Below are positions 43,210 through 51,643 of a stretch of DNA of 64,000 bases, one piece after another (positions within the stretch are counted from its first letter, which is position 1; each line of letters begins with the position of its first letter). The position numbers and the translations under genes were made by a program. The stretch lies in contig JAFWZW010000004.1 of assembly GCA_017517325.1 (NCBI GenBank), positions 167,295 through 231,294 of the forward strand, in the 5' to 3' direction. Under the pieces are notes generated by a model that did not search any database, was not told where the DNA came from, and saw only the letters and a list, made by a program, of their open reading frames with translations. The stretch comes from Clostridia bacterium (GTDB lineage: Bacteria; Bacillota; Clostridia; Oscillospirales; SIG627).

Positions 43210-44088
43210 TTATTCTTTTTGAGTCAATTGTTTGCGCGAAGAAATCAGGGCAAAAAAGCCGAACAGAACACCAACGATACAAAGGGCGATGCCTGCTGCC
43301 AAAAGATTTTGACAAAAGCCGTCTGAAACGGAACAGATCAGTTGCTTTAAATGAGCAGGCTCAATGCTCAGCCTTGCAACGTAATTGGTTGCGCGGTTGA
43401 GGAGAGCGGGGATCAGAAAAAGAATGCCCGCAGAAACAAACCCTGCATAAGCAAAGCAAAAGACCTTCTTTTTCCAGATCAAAACAAGGAGCAGACCGGA
43501 AAACAACGCGAATGCGATGCTTGCCGTAAAAAGGTATGGTGTTAACCGTTCCACCATTCCAATGGCAGAGCCTAAAACGGAAAAGAGCCCGCTCAAACGA
43601 ATGGAGGAAGAAATTTCCGAAATAAAATATTCCGCCGTTTCGGGAAAGGAGGCTTTGAGAGTCTCAAATTCCTCATCGGTCAGTTCCAGTACCTCTTCTT
43701 TTCGCAAGGTGGTGGCATAGCTCTCCACCCTTGCGGAAAAGTCCTTTTTCCATTCTTCTGTGGGAAGGGATAAGGTTTCGGCGGTATACATTTGCAAAAT
43801 AGGCTGGATCAGCGCTTCGTCACTGACTGCCTCGTTAAGAAAAGAATCTGCCAATTCTTTGGGAATGCCACTGGTGACGCAAAGGGGCTCAAAGGCACGG
43901 CTGATATCCTCCCGCACGCCTTGGGTATAGTGGATCTCTTCCAGTCTTTTCTTTATGTTTTCTGCAGAAAGGGCGCTTTTTCCCAAGGGTGTCAACACCG
44001 AAAGGGTCAAAGAGGAGGCAAAAATCAAAAGGAGAAAGAGAGAAATGACCGTTCGGATCACGTTCTGTAAGATGGGTTTTGGCTTCAT
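43210..44088 (-). CDS. Integral membrane protein of unknown function
   Basis: 292 residues from ATG 44088 (AAAGGAGGAATTGAA upstream; the longer frame starts 18 bases earlier without a site). One N-terminal hydrophobic segment (about 12-35), a helical extracytoplasmic region of about 140 residues (ENIKKRLEEIHYTQGVREDI; LTDEEFETLKASFPET), and three closely spaced C-terminal transmembrane helices. No known family recognised. Immediately downstream of the sortase gene (14 bases), so it probably works at the cell surface with it. Confidence 0.78.
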   Translation of the reverse strand: MKPKPILQNVIRTVISLFLLLIFASSLTLSVLTPLGKSALSAENIKKRLEEIHYTQGVREDISRAFEPLCVTSGIPKELADSFLNEAVSDEALIQPILQMYTAETLSLPTEEWKKDFSARVESYATTLRKEEVLELTDEEFETLKASFPETAEYFISEISSSIRLSGLFSVLGSAIGMVERLTPYLFTASIAFALFSGLLLVLIWKKKVFCFAYAGFVSAGILFLIPALLNRATNYVARLSIEPAHLKQLICSVSDGFCQNLLAAGIALCIVGVLFGFFALISSRKQLTQKE

Positions 44089-44102
44089 TTCAATTCCTCC
44101 TT

Positions 44103-44792
44103 TCAATGCAATACCACAGGGCCAGATACTTTGTCGGCATAAACAAAATAGCGCTGACGGGTAAGACCAAGCATTGAGAAAGGGTAGCAGGTATAGAGGA
44201 TCAATTCCTCCTTTTCCTGCTGAAGGTTAGCGGCAGTAGGATCATCCTTATCTTTTACTACGCATTCGCGAACCTGATATTCGAAAATGCCGTAGTTGGT
44301 GGTAATGACCACCAAATCACCCACCTTCAAGTGCTGAAGAGCGTTGAATTTGCCGTTATTATGTCCGCTGATCAGAATGGGCTTGCCGTAGCCGGGAATT
44401 TTTGAACTGTAGCTTTGCCCAACACCTCCGCGGTTTAGTGCGGCGTCGGAATCGTCAAAATAAACGTCTGTCTCCATTCCGACGGAAGGGAGAGAAAGCC
44501 GTGCGTACAGAGCACCGCGTTTTGGAAAAACAATGCTGTTTCCGTCGATGACGTTTTCATTTTCAGCCGTAGTTTCCGGCTCATCTTCTTTCTCGTAGCC
44601 TTCAAAAATATTCTCATATTCTTGGGGTACTTCAGTCTGGTTTTGATCTTTCAATAACAAATTTATAATTCCTAAATAAGGGGATAAGGTTTTTCCCAAA
44701 ACCAAATAAAGGAAAAATATCATCATAAAAGACAAAAGAAGTGGCGATATTGTTAACGCCACTCCTTTTATCGCTTGATATAAGCGCTTCAT
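44103..44792 (-). CDS. Class D-like sortase
   Basis: 229 residues. N-terminal membrane anchor (about 12-34), then a sortase beta-barrel: catalytic His144 in SGHNNGKFNALQHLKVGDLV, Cys202 in LILYTCYPF and Arg214 in RQRYFVYADKV. TCYPF plus the single N-terminal anchor fits class D enzymes of Bacillota. It should cleave a C-terminal sorting signal and join the protein to the wall or to a pilin-like partner. The adjacent upstream gene (12-base gap) encodes a plausible substrate. Confidence 0.9.
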   Translation of the reverse strand: MKRLYQAIKGVALTISPLLLSFMMIFFLYLVLGKTLSPYLGIINLLLKDQNQTEVPQEYENIFEGYEKEDEPETTAENENVIDGNSIVFPKRGALYARLSLPSVGMETDVYFDDSDAALNRGGVGQSYSSKIPGYGKPILISGHNNGKFNALQHLKVGDLVVITTNYGIFEYQVRECVVKDKDDPTAANLQQEKEELILYTCYPFSMLGLTRQRYFVYADKVSGPVVLH

Positions 44793-44804
44793 TATGATCT
44801 GTAC

Positions 44805-45353
44805 TTAGAAAAGTCTAACCTTCTTGGAAACGAAAGCACATGCACACAGTGCGGAGAGAATGCAAATGCCTGCGATAGCAACGGATTCAGCGCCAAAACC
44901 GGTGGTCTTGATCAGCTTGTCGTTGGTAACGATGGTAGCGCCGGTAGCGTCCTTTACGTCGATACCGCCCTTTGCGTTGGCAGTAGCGTTGCAGTTGATC
45001 GCCTCTGCAGCGTTGTCGATGTGGTTGAGGATCGCGTTACGGGTGCTCTCGCTCCAATTGGAAACAACACCGGTGTTAGCCTTCTTAACTTCAGCCTGAG
45101 CAGCCTGTACTTCAGCCTTGATCTTGGAGATCTGATCGGGGGTCAGGGGATTCTGAAGAGAAGCAACATAGTTCTCACCCTGAGCGATAACGTCAGCAGG
45201 GATAACGAATTCACCGTCTTTTACGGCAACGTGTTCCTTGAGCGTATCAAACAGAGCCTTTTCTTCTGCGGTAAGAGTTCTTGCGCTGACACACATAGGC
45301 AGAACAGCGACTACGAGCATTACAGCGAGAACAAGAGCCATGAGTTTTTTCAT
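44805..45353 (-). CDS. Small secreted protein with C-terminal sorting signal, likely sortase substrate
   Basis: 182 residues from ATG 45353 (AGGAGG eight bases upstream; a longer frame to 45449 is not supported). Signal peptide (1-23, ending VSA), about 115 residues of mostly helical, Ala-rich mature protein, and a C-terminal tripartite signal: IKTTG pentapeptide, a hydrophobic stretch of about 20 (SVAIAGICILSALCACAFV) and a basic tail KKVRLF. IKTTG fits an L/I-x-x-T-G variant of the LPXTG motif. First gene of the five-gene operon. Confidence 0.8.
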   Translation of the reverse strand: MKKLMALVLAVMLVVAVLPMCVSARTLTAEEKALFDTLKEHVAVKDGEFVIPADVIAQGENYVASLQNPLTPDQISKIKAEVQAAQAEVKKANTGVVSNWSESTRNAILNHIDNAAEAINCNATANAKGGIDVKDATGATIVTNDKLIKTTGFGAESVAIAGICILSALCACAFVSKKVRLF

Positions 45354-45463
45354 ATGGGGATACCTCCTGAAAAGTGTATGATTTTTCGGCCACGCAACGT
45401 TTTCGTGCGAACCGTTTGAAAAAATGTGTAAATAGGTAAAAGACACCAATTAACACTAAGCCT

Positions 45464-45491
45464 ATTATACCACAACAAAACAGAAAATCAA
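45464..45491 (-). promoter_or_regulatory. Promoter of the sortase-TIR operon
   Basis: Reverse strand TTGATT (45486-45491), 16-base spacer, perfect TATAAT (45464-45469), about 110 bases before the first ATG, leaving a long leader. Confidence 0.7.
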
Positions 45492-45587
45492 GTGTTTTTT
45501 GAAAAAACAGATAGTTTTTTCGAATGAATTTGATCCTGTTTGTACAGCGCGCCGGAAAGAGCGGTTAAACAAGCTTTTTTTGTAAGA

Positions 45588-46751
45588 TCAAAGTCCTATT
45601 TCTTGCAGGAAATTGCCCATTTCATCGGCCTGCCCCTTTCCCATGCGGCGATTGGTTTTCAATTCGTTTTTTGCCATAGTTGCCACTTCGGGTCGAAAAA
45701 GCATAAACCAACGCCTAACTTGCATCACAGGAACCAGACAACGATTCTTTTCTAAAATGGGGTAATACCGCCTCAATTTATCGTACGGAACAAAAATGCG
45801 AGACAGCAAGTATCCAAAACGGCCGCCGTTCTTTTTTTGGTTCAGTGCAACGCGGTTATCCACGGAGCCGTAAATCCCCCCGTGAAGAAGAAATTCCTGC
45901 ATTTGCAAGGAAAGGGGATCCGCTTTCTGTCCTTCAAACCAAACGCGGCTTAGGGCTTGGCATACGGTGGCAAAGCGGAAAAGGTCTCCTTTTTTTAAAA
46001 GCTCCGTGCGGGAGGCTGCATCGGCCTGCACCGTATGATCTAAAATATAGAGATCCATAAAAGGACGGATCCCGCAACCACCGACTTCAAAATGCTTTGC
46101 CATATGAGCGATATGATAAAAATAGAAAAATGAATCGCTCATTTCATAGTGAAAAAGACTTCCGTTGCACAAGTGAGCATTGTTCCAAACTTTGCTCAAT
46201 ACCTGAATGGCATCGTTAGCTTTGCCTTCTTCCACCAGATCAAAGTGAAGCTCCACGTGGATCCCACCGGGGGCTTCAAGTGCTACGTCGTGGGTGGATC
46301 GGCACTGTTCCACGTATCCGAGGGTAGAGGTCAACTGCTCTGTGGCGCGTGCCAGATCTTCACTGTGCACCAAAACGTCAACGTCACAGCTGGTGCGCAT
46401 CCATTCTTCCGGGTAATATCCGCGCAAAATTGATCCCTTCAAGGGAATAAAGGGAATCTCGGCTGCTTCCAGCACTTCCGAAACCTCCCGAAGGGCGGTT
46501 ATCAATCTCTCGCAGCGGTAGACTGCCATTAAAATGATCTTTTCCGCAAAGGCATCCTCTTTTCGCAAAAGCCCGTTTTTCTTTAATGCGAATACCAAAA
46601 GGTGTGCTACGTCCTGCTTTTTGGAAATGGCCAGCAGATCGGGAAGCATTTGCGGTGAATACGTGTTTTTTTCGTCTTCCGTCAGGAGTTCGCCGCGGAT
46701 CGCAGAACGCAACAAAGCGAAAAGTATTTGAATTGTTCTCTGATCCGTCAT
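45588..46751 (-). CDS. Nucleotidyltransferase-fold protein (NTP_transf_5 type)
   Basis: 387 residues. Core motif IPFIPLKGSILRGYYPEEWMR followed by CDVDVLV, the Asp-x-Asp of the nucleotidyltransferase fold, and VHVELH-like GIHVELHFDL later, matches the uncharacterised nucleotidyltransferase family PF14907 found in polysaccharide and peptide-modification clusters. Biochemical role unknown. Last gene of the exopolysaccharide cluster; AAGGAG precedes the start region. Confidence 0.75.
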   Translation of the reverse strand: MTDQRTIQILFALLRSAIRGELLTEDEKNTYSPQMLPDLLAISKKQDVAHLLVFALKKNGLLRKEDAFAEKIILMAVYRCERLITALREVSEVLEAAEIPFIPLKGSILRGYYPEEWMRTSCDVDVLVHSEDLARATEQLTSTLGYVEQCRSTHDVALEAPGGIHVELHFDLVEEGKANDAIQVLSKVWNNAHLCNGSLFHYEMSDSFFYFYHIAHMAKHFEVGGCGIRPFMDLYILDHTVQADAASRTELLKKGDLFRFATVCQALSRVWFEGQKADPLSLQMQEFLLHGGIYGSVDNRVALNQKKNGGRFGYLLSRIFVPYDKLRRYYPILEKNRCLVPVMQVRRWFMLFRPEVATMAKNELKTNRRMGKGQADEMGNFLQEIGL

Positions 46752-46772
46752 ATAATACTCCTTGATATTTGT

Positions 46773-47510
46773 TTACTGTGTGATTCCTTTATATTCCGCC
46801 TTAACTTTTTCGTAGCTTTCCAAGTTTCCGATGTCATATCGCTTTCCGGGCATCTCCATTGCGTGAACGATCGTTTGCGTACAAAGCCATGCAATGTAGC
46901 TTCCGGGTGCATCAGTCCCGCAACCGCTGTCTATCCCCTTTTGAACCAGCTTTGCATCGCCTTTTGTATAGTAATAGAACGGAGGACAACACCAATGGGT
47001 TGCAGGTGTCGGAGATTTTTCCGTCATTTGCAGAATCTTATCGTGCTCGTCTATTGTTACGACACCGCTTTTGAGAAGCTTTTTATCATCGGGCTCGAAG
47101 TAGCGCATAATGCAAGAGGTATTCTTTTCTTTTGCATACTGAACGAATTTGGTAAGGCTGAAGTCAAGAACGTTATCTCCTGCTATTACCAGCATATCAT
47201 CATCGAGGTTTAATTTTTCGATGGCAAACTGAATATCCTTCACGGCCCCCAAACGGGTTTCGTTGGAATCGGTTCCGTCATCAACAACGGTTACTTTTTG
47301 CTTTTTAGTCTTTGCCCAATTCTCAAAATGATTTGCAAACTTGTGGTTGGATATAACGATGTATTCATCAACAAGGCTTGCTTCATCAATATCGTCTACA
47401 AGCCAATCAAGAATGGTCTTATCTCCTACCGTAAGAAGAGGCTTCGGGAAATTTTCGGTTAACGGATAAAGTCTTGTGGCATAACCTGCCGCTAAAATTA
47501 AACACTTCAT
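46773..47510 (-). CDS. Sugar-phosphate nucleotidyltransferase
   Basis: 245 residues. N-terminal signature LILAAGYATRLYPLTENFPKPLL (G-x-G-like loop, Arg and Lys of the NTP site), VIAGDNVLDF for metal binding, and a substrate region TEKSPTPATHW. It activates a sugar 1-phosphate to a nucleotide sugar. Adjacency to the galacturonokinase-like gene (13-base gap) suggests the two act in sequence: kinase makes the sugar 1-phosphate and this enzyme makes the UDP or dTDP form. The exact sugar cannot be told. Confidence 0.85.
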   Translation of the reverse strand: MKCLILAAGYATRLYPLTENFPKPLLTVGDKTILDWLVDDIDEASLVDEYIVISNHKFANHFENWAKTKKQKVTVVDDGTDSNETRLGAVKDIQFAIEKLNLDDDMLVIAGDNVLDFSLTKFVQYAKEKNTSCIMRYFEPDDKKLLKSGVVTIDEHDKILQMTEKSPTPATHWCCPPFYYYTKGDAKLVQKGIDSGCGTDAPGSYIAWLCTQTIVHAMEMPGKRYDIGNLESYEKVKAEYKGITQ

Positions 47511-47523
47511 AATTGATACCTCG

Positions 47524-48699
47524 TTATTGCAATTCTACACCGTCTGCACTTGTGCAAATGTGTACGGAATACTTTCCTTCAAGATGGGGGAAGGCTTTCA
47601 GGTATTCCCTCGTTACCGTTTCGATAATGCTTTCTCTATATGCGGGATCAATGATGGCAAGGCAACAACCCTTGAAGCCTGCGCCGGAAAATCTGCCGCC
47701 GTAGATCCCTTTTGTTTCGGTCATGATCTCATACAGCTTGATCAGTTCAGGAGAACCCGTTTCCCAGTTATGAATGGAGCTGTATCCACTTTCAAAACAA
47801 TATTTGCCGTAGGCTTCAATATCGCCTCTGCGCCAAGCTTCCGCCCCCTTTTGAACACGGTCTAATTCCGTATACCAGTGCTCGGCACGCTTGCGCCAGT
47901 TTTCGGGGAGCCTGTCCTTGTATTGGTGGAATACCTCGACGGGAACGTCACGGAGATTGGTTTCCTCAAATTTTCCGTATTCCATTCCTGCATAGGCTTT
48001 CAGGGCATAAGCTGCACTTCTGCATTCGTCAACGCGCATATTGAAGGCTGACCCGGCAAGGCTACGCTCCAATCCGCTGAAGAAGATCGCAAATTCATAG
48101 GGCTTCATCTGCCCTGATTGAGGGATCAGTTCGTAGGTATCATCCTGCAGATCCATATAAAGCAGGTGATCCTTTTTGCAGTACACCTCGCAGCTCTGAT
48201 CCAGCTTACCGCAGGCTACGCCGACGTATTTGTTTTCCGCTTCCTTGGAAATGGTAATGAGTTCTCCGGGGGATAACTCGATCCCGTTCATTTTACAAAG
48301 AGCGGACAAATAGGTAATGATAACGGCTGCCGAGGAAGAAAGGCCGCCGATGGGGAGCTCGCCTGCCAGAACGGCACAAAGCCCGCGACGAAGCGGATAA
48401 CGCTTATTCAGCGCGATGGTTGCGCCCCGCAACGGATCCGCCCAATCGTTTTCCTTGGTTTTCGGAGTTGCTTCCACGTGCCATTGGGCTCTTTTATCAA
48501 ACTGCAAGGAACGAATCTCAATGACGCCGTTTTCTTTCGGCCCGTAGGCAATATGGATGCCCTTGTTGATGGCAAAGCCGGTGATCTTGCCCAGTTGATG
48601 GTCGGAGTGGGCGCCGATGGGGCAAACACGGTATGGGGTAAATGCGGTATATTGTGCCTCTTTTTTATAGGTGCGTTCGAACGCTTCGTATGCGGTCAT
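47524..48699 (-). CDS. GHMP kinase, galactokinase family, galacturonokinase-like
   Basis: 391 residues. The sugar-binding signature is PYRVCPIGAHSDHQLG (residues 22-37) where galactokinases have GRVNLIGEHTD; the Glu to Ala change and DHQ are, as I recall, typical of plant galacturonokinase. ATP loop GGLSSSAAV (118-126) and C-terminal GGRFSGAGFKGC complete the GHMP set. Likely product: galacturonate 1-phosphate, or another sugar 1-phosphate. Located between the nucleotidyltransferase and UDP-glucose dehydrogenase genes. Confidence 0.8.
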   Translation of the reverse strand: MTAYEAFERTYKKEAQYTAFTPYRVCPIGAHSDHQLGKITGFAINKGIHIAYGPKENGVIEIRSLQFDKRAQWHVEATPKTKENDWADPLRGATIALNKRYPLRRGLCAVLAGELPIGGLSSSAAVIITYLSALCKMNGIELSPGELITISKEAENKYVGVACGKLDQSCEVYCKKDHLLYMDLQDDTYELIPQSGQMKPYEFAIFFSGLERSLAGSAFNMRVDECRSAAYALKAYAGMEYGKFEETNLRDVPVEVFHQYKDRLPENWRKRAEHWYTELDRVQKGAEAWRRGDIEAYGKYCFESGYSSIHNWETGSPELIKLYEIMTETKGIYGGRFSGAGFKGCCLAIIDPAYRESIIETVTREYLKAFPHLEGKYSVHICTSADGVELQ

Positions 48700-48712
48700 A
48701 ATATCCTCCTCG

Positions 48713-49897
48713 TCAATCCCTGAAATATAAGTCTCTCGTATAAACTTTGTCTAATACGTCGGATATATCATCGTTGTATCGGTTCGCCAGAATCACATCC
48801 GACATCTGCTTGAATTCAGCCAGATCTCGAATCACGCGGCTGTTGAAAAAATGGTTTTCCTTCATGGTAGGTTCGTATATAACAACTTCAATTCCTTTTG
48901 CCTTGATACGCTTCATGACACCCTGAATAGAGGATTGACGGAAATTGTCAGACCCTGCTTTCATTGTAAGACGATAAACGCCAACGATCTTGGGTTGTTT
49001 TGCGATGATCTGGTCGGCAATGAAATCTTTGCGGGTGCCGTTTGCTGCAACAATGGCAGAGATAATGTTCTGCGGAACGTTGTTGTAGTTCGCAAGCAAC
49101 TGCTTGGTATCTTTAGGGAGACAGTATCCGCCGTAACCAAAAGAAGGGTTGTTGTAGTGAGAACCGATGCGAGGATCTAGTCCCACGCCTTCGATGATGG
49201 ATTTGGTGTCAAGTCCACGCACGGTCGCATAGGTGTCAAGCTCGTTGAAAAATGAAACGCGCAGGGCAAGATAGGTGTTTGCAAATAATTTGACCGCCTC
49301 TGCCTCGGTGGGATTCATATAACGGACTTCGATATTCTCCTTGATCGCGCCTTCCTTGAGCAAAGATGCAAAGGTTTCTGCGGCTTTTTCCAGCCGTTTA
49401 TTACCAACCGGTACGCCAACGATAATGCGGCTTGGGTAGAGATTGTCGTACAAAGCCTTGCCCTCGCGGAGAAATTCCGGGCTGAACAAAAGATTGTCAC
49501 AGCAGAATTCTTCCCTTGCTTTCTCAGTAAAACCAACCGGTACAGTCGATTTCACGATCATAACGGCATCGGGATTGACCTCGATGACCTGCTCAATGAC
49601 CGATTCAACGGATGAGGTATCAAAATAATTCTTGTTTGGATCGTAGTTTGTGGGTGTGGAAATGATCACCAATTCTGCATCTTTATAGGCAGAGGATCCG
49701 TCGGTGGTGGCAACAAGATTCAGTTGTTTCGTTGCCAGATATTCTTCAATTTCCTTATCTACGATAGGGGATTTTTTATTGTTGATCTTTTCCACCTTTT
49801 CGGGGATGAGATCAACTGCGGTAACTTCGTTGTTCTGCGCCAGCAGAATTGCCATAGATAGACCGACGTAGCCGGTCCCTGCGACTGCGATTTTCAT
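48713..49897 (-). CDS. UDP-glucose 6-dehydrogenase
   Basis: 394 residues. NAD-binding [10 protein letters not shown] (7-16), the conserved [10 protein letters not shown] and [21 protein letters not shown], and the active-site Cys259 in [14 protein letters not shown] define the UDP-glucose/GDP-mannose dehydrogenase family. The best match by eye is UDP-glucose 6-dehydrogenase giving UDP-glucuronate, the substrate of the upstream 4-epimerase. ATG 49897. Confidence 0.9.
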   Translation of the reverse strand: MKIAVAGTGYVGLSMAILLAQNNEVTAVDLIPEKVEKINNKKSPIVDKEIEEYLATKQLNLVATTDGSSAYKDAELVIISTPTNYDPNKNYFDTSSVESVIEQVIEVNPDAVMIVKSTVPVGFTEKAREEFCCDNLLFSPEFLREGKALYDNLYPSRIIVGVPVGNKRLEKAAETFASLLKEGAIKENIEVRYMNPTEAEAVKLFANTYLALRVSFFNELDTYATVRGLDTKSIIEGVGLDPRIGSHYNNPSFGYGGYCLPKDTKQLLANYNNVPQNIISAIVAANGTRKDFIADQIIAKQPKIVGVYRLTMKAGSDNFRQSSIQGVMKRIKAKGIEVVIYEPTMKENHFFNSRVIRDLAEFKQMSDVILANRYNDDISDVLDKVYTRDLYFRD

Positions 49898-49982
49898 TTG
49901 TTTGTGCTCCTTTTTTACTTTTTTAAAGATGCACGTTCAGTCCCTACGAGTGTTTCTCCATGGCAACCTATTATGCAAAAAA

Positions 49983-51074
49983 TTATTTGCTTTGATAAAA
50001 TTCGTGATACCATTCTGCAAATCTGCGAAGACCTTCACGAATGGAGGTAGACGGCTTGAAGCCGAAATCCCGTTCCAGATCGGAGGTGTCCGCATAGGTG
50101 ATCGGTACGTCACCGGGCTGCATGGGTACCAGTTTTTTGTGCGCTTCGAAATCATAATCTTCGGGAAGCACTTTGGCACGGATCAGCTCTTCCTGCAGAA
50201 CCGTTACGAAATCCAGCAGCTTTTCGGGATTGCTGTTGCCAATGTTGTAGACGGCGTACGGCGGCAAGGGAAGCCCATCCTCCCCGTTCTTTTTTTCGGG
50301 GGCACGTTGCATCACCCGCTTCACACCCTCTACAATGTCATCTACGTAGGTAAAGTCGCGCTGGCAGTTTCCGTAGTTGAAGATCTCGACGGTCTCGCCC
50401 TTGATCAGCTTATTGGTGAAGCCGAAATACGCCATATCGGGGCGCCCTGCAGGGCCGTAAACCGTAAAGAAGCGAAGACCCGTGGAAGGAATGTTATAAA
50501 GCTTGGAATATGCGTGGGCCATCAGCTCGTTGGACTTCTTCGTAGCTGCATACAGAGACACGGGATTATCCACCTTATCTTCGGTGGAGTAGGGCACCTT
50601 CTTGTTGGAGCCGTAAACGGAAGAAGAGGAAGCGTAAACCAAATGCTCCACGGGGTGATCCGTATTCATGGTGGCACGGCAGGCTTCCAGAATGTTGTAG
50701 AAGCCGATAATGTTGCTTTCGATATAAACGTCGGGATTGGTAATGGAATAGCGCACCCCTGCTTGGGCGGCAAGATTCACGACAACTGCAAACTGATATT
50801 CCGCAAAAAGCTTATCGATCAGCTCTTTATCGGCAAGGTTGCCGCAAACGAAATTCCAAGTGCAATCGGGATGCTCTGCCGCAAGCTTTGCAATCTCCGA
50901 AAGGCGATATTCCTTAATGGAAACGTCATAGTAGTCATTCATATTGTCAAGCCCGACAATATGAACGCCGGGAACGGTGCGCAAAAGCTCCATTGAAAGA
51001 TTGGATCCGATAAAGCCGGCGGCGCCGGTAACCAGAATGGGCTTACTGGTAAGGTTTATATTTGAGGTTGGCAT
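49983..51074 (-). CDS. UDP-glucuronate 4-epimerase (CapI-like)
   Basis: 363 residues. Short-chain dehydrogenase/epimerase fold: TGAAGFIGSN (16-25), LAAQAGVRYS, YxxxK at Tyr175/Lys179, and RFFTVYGPAGRPDMAYF, which is characteristic of UDP-glucuronate 4-epimerases. It would convert UDP-glucuronate to UDP-galacturonate. Upstream of ugd with an 85-base gap in which nothing is seen. Downstream genes supply the precursor. Confidence 0.88.
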   Translation of the reverse strand: MPTSNINLTSKPILVTGAAGFIGSNLSMELLRTVPGVHIVGLDNMNDYYDVSIKEYRLSEIAKLAAEHPDCTWNFVCGNLADKELIDKLFAEYQFAVVVNLAAQAGVRYSITNPDVYIESNIIGFYNILEACRATMNTDHPVEHLVYASSSSVYGSNKKVPYSTEDKVDNPVSLYAATKKSNELMAHAYSKLYNIPSTGLRFFTVYGPAGRPDMAYFGFTNKLIKGETVEIFNYGNCQRDFTYVDDIVEGVKRVMQRAPEKKNGEDGLPLPPYAVYNIGNSNPEKLLDFVTVLQEELIRAKVLPEDYDFEAHKKLVPMQPGDVPITYADTSDLERDFGFKPSTSIREGLRRFAEWYHEFYQSK

Positions 51075-51118
51075 TTTCTATTCTCCTCGTATAATTAGAT
51101 AATTAGATTAACTTTGAA

Positions 51119-51637
51119 TCAAAATTTGTCCATCTCTAACAACGCTTTTTTCTTTTGCTCTTTTGTCAACATTTTGGTATGAACAAAATCATCTGCATGT
51201 TTCTTCTCATATTCATCTATAGATTCAATCACTTTCGCAGGTATACCGACTGCAATGGAATTATCCGGTATGTTTTTGGTCACAATTGCTCCACATCCTA
51301 CTATGCAATTGTTTCCGATATTAACACCGGGCATGATGATAGCATTCGTCCCGATGTGAACGTTGTTACCAATGGTTATCTTTCCAAAAATATCAATATT
51401 CTTGTATTCATCCTTCAAATGGCGAAGCACCCAAACCCCACCATCATGCGTTATAAGAAGAACGCCACTGTTGATGCGGACGTGATTCCCCAAGGTAATA
51501 AGGTAGGGCTCTGAGCCAAAGTTTGCAGACGAATATATTTCGCAACCTTCCCCGATCTTTGCGCCCATCTTTCTCCAATAATCGATCGGGCTCTTTCTTT
51601 TGATTAGCTTGTTTCTAAGTTGATTGAATATTCTCAT
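51119..51637 (-). CDS. Hexapeptide-repeat acyltransferase
   Basis: 172 residues, left-handed beta-helix type: GKITIGNNVHIGTNAIIMPGVNIGNNCIVGCGAIVTKNIPDNSIAVGIPAKV. The family O-acetylates sugars in surface polymers, with acetyl-CoA. It is more AT-rich than the genes on its left, suggesting separate origin. Six bases separate it from the flippase gene. Confidence 0.88.
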   Translation of the reverse strand: MRIFNQLRNKLIKRKSPIDYWRKMGAKIGEGCEIYSSANFGSEPYLITLGNHVRINSGVLLITHDGGVWVLRHLKDEYKNIDIFGKITIGNNVHIGTNAIIMPGVNIGNNCIVGCGAIVTKNIPDNSIAVGIPAKVIESIDEYEKKHADDFVHTKMLTKEQKKKALLEMDKF

Positions 51638-51643
51638 ACTTTT

